A DNA stretch of 6,418 nucleotides from assembly GCA_002327225.1 (NCBI GenBank), contig DCUN01000045.1, positions 1-6,418 on the forward strand, written 5' to 3'. The stretch comes from Desulfobulbaceae bacterium UBA2213 (GTDB taxonomy: Bacteria > Desulfobacterota > Desulfobulbia > Desulfobulbales > Desulfocapsaceae). Position numbers and translations under genes: made by a program. Below the pieces are notes generated by a model. It did no database searches. It was not told where the DNA came from and saw only the letters and a list, made by a program, of their open reading frames with translations. Below, one piece after another: positions 5,966-6,418 of the stretch (its first letter is position 1; every line of letters begins with the position of its first letter).

Positions 5966-6418
5966 CCAGCAGTGTCCGGTTAGAAAATTGCATATGATTT
6001 TTGGCTCGTCAGCAGAATCTGTGGTGACACACAGGTTCCGGTAACTTGCTAAGCTCATGATATAAAGCTATTTGTAGGCATTTGATGGTTCTAAAGCCGT
6101 AGGCTTTTCTCATAGTGAGTTTTGCCTTGAGGTTCATGCCTTCTACAGCACCGCTGGAAATCTCGCCTTTGGCCTTGAACCAGTTCAAGATCAGCGGTTT
6201 TTGTTTGCGCAGCATCCGAGCGACTTTTTTCATCGGTTCCAGGTCGGTCTGCAACGTTCTGGTGACCCAGTTGTCGAGGAACTTTCCCGCGAAATCAAAA
6301 CGCTGGTACTCCCAGAATCGCTGAAAGTCCTCTCGCAACAGGTAGCCCTTGATCGATGCCAAGTTGAGTTTGAGCAGTTCGTCCATGCGGGCTGTCTGCT
6401 TCTCGGAGAGATTCTCCG
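5966..6418 (-). mobile_element. One end of an ISL3-family insertion sequence, running off the right edge
   Basis: The element's tip is the terminal repeat starting at 5966 (CCAGCAGTGTCCGGTTAG), 43 bp from the transposase stop codon. The first 28 bases (5966-5993) are identical to one arm of the palindromic mini-element at 1317-1370, which fixes the tip independently of any database. The transposase inside reads on the minus strand, so this is the end next to the 3' end of the transposase gene. The other end and any target duplication lie outside the window. Confidence 0.8.
6009..6418 (-). CDS. ISL3-family transposase, C-terminal part (gene continues past the right edge)
   Basis: The last 135 residues are present and the frame is open to the window edge, so the N-terminal part lies outside. 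An ATG at 6386 is internal, because coding text in the same frame precedes it (ENLSEKQTAR). The sequence has the hallmarks of ISL3-family DDE transposases (IS204/IS1001/IS1096/IS1165 group): EPMKKVARMLRKQKPLILNW, then SSGAVEGMNLKAKLTMRKAYGFR, and the C-terminal HHRFC. The Glu in VEG is the probable third acidic residue of the DDE catalytic triad. It ends with TGA (6011-6009). No frameshift or internal stop is seen in this part, so the element may be intact and active. The enzyme would act on the terminal repeats at 5966 and, in principle, those at 1317-1370. Confidence 0.88.
   Translation of the reverse strand, partial: ENLSEKQTARMDELLKLNLASIKGYLLREDFQRFWEYQRFDFAGKFLDNWVTRTLQTDLEPMKKVARMLRKQKPLILNWFKAKGEISSGAVEGMNLKAKLTMRKAYGFRTIKCLQIALYHELSKLPEPVCHHRFC

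Noticed and set aside
1..6418. CRISPR array, tRNA or rRNA
   Set aside because: I saw no regularly spaced direct repeats, no cloverleaf with conserved TTCRA arm, and no rRNA signature on either strand.

Overview
The window looks like a piece of an anaerobic, respiring bacterial genome of the Desulfobacterota/Desulfuromonadota kind (the old Deltaproteobacteria). The reasons are a periplasmic multiheme c-type cytochrome beside a Tat-exported molybdopterin oxidoreductase with its iron-sulfur partner, strong GGAGG-type ribosome binding sites, GC-rich coding DNA with AT-rich spacers, and evident insertion-sequence activity. This placement is inferred from gene content and remembered family resemblance; no search was run.

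Layout. Positions 1-716 hold no convincing protein gene. They contain a 15-bp stem-loop that reads as a minus-strand terminator (44-77), two small stem-loops (182-239), an AT-rich stretch, a 23-bp palindrome plus an 8-bp palindrome that look like a regulator binding site (586-615), and a leader with a possible hairpin. Positions 717-1316 are the 5' quarter of a second molybdopterin oxidoreductase gene of the PsrA/PhsA/ArrA type, most like arrA from memory. It keeps its ribosome binding site, Tat signal and Fe-S cysteines, but has three in-frame stop codons and ends abruptly at a 54-bp palindromic mini-element (1317-1370).

Positions 1423-5785 are an intact three-gene operon: a small triheme cytochrome c (1423-1728), a four-[4Fe-4S] electron-transfer subunit of the TtrB type (1746-2492), and a 1084-residue catalytic subunit of the TtrA type (2531-5785). 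A strong hairpin terminator follows (5815-5848). From 5966 to the right edge lies one end of an ISL3-family insertion sequence with the C-terminal part of its transposase on the minus strand. Its terminal 28 bp are identical to one arm of the mini-element at 1317-1370.

How the genes work together (inference): the cytochrome would pass electrons from the periplasmic c-type cytochrome pool to the ferredoxin-like subunit, which relays them to the bis-molybdopterin-guanine-dinucleotide catalytic subunit to reduce a periplasmic oxyanion. Tetrathionate, selenate or a related oxyanion is possible; the sequence does not settle which. The usual NrfD-type membrane anchor TtrC is not in the window. The damaged arrA-like gene and the repeated insertion-sequence ends on both sides of the operon suggest that insertion-sequence-mediated rearrangement shaped this locus.
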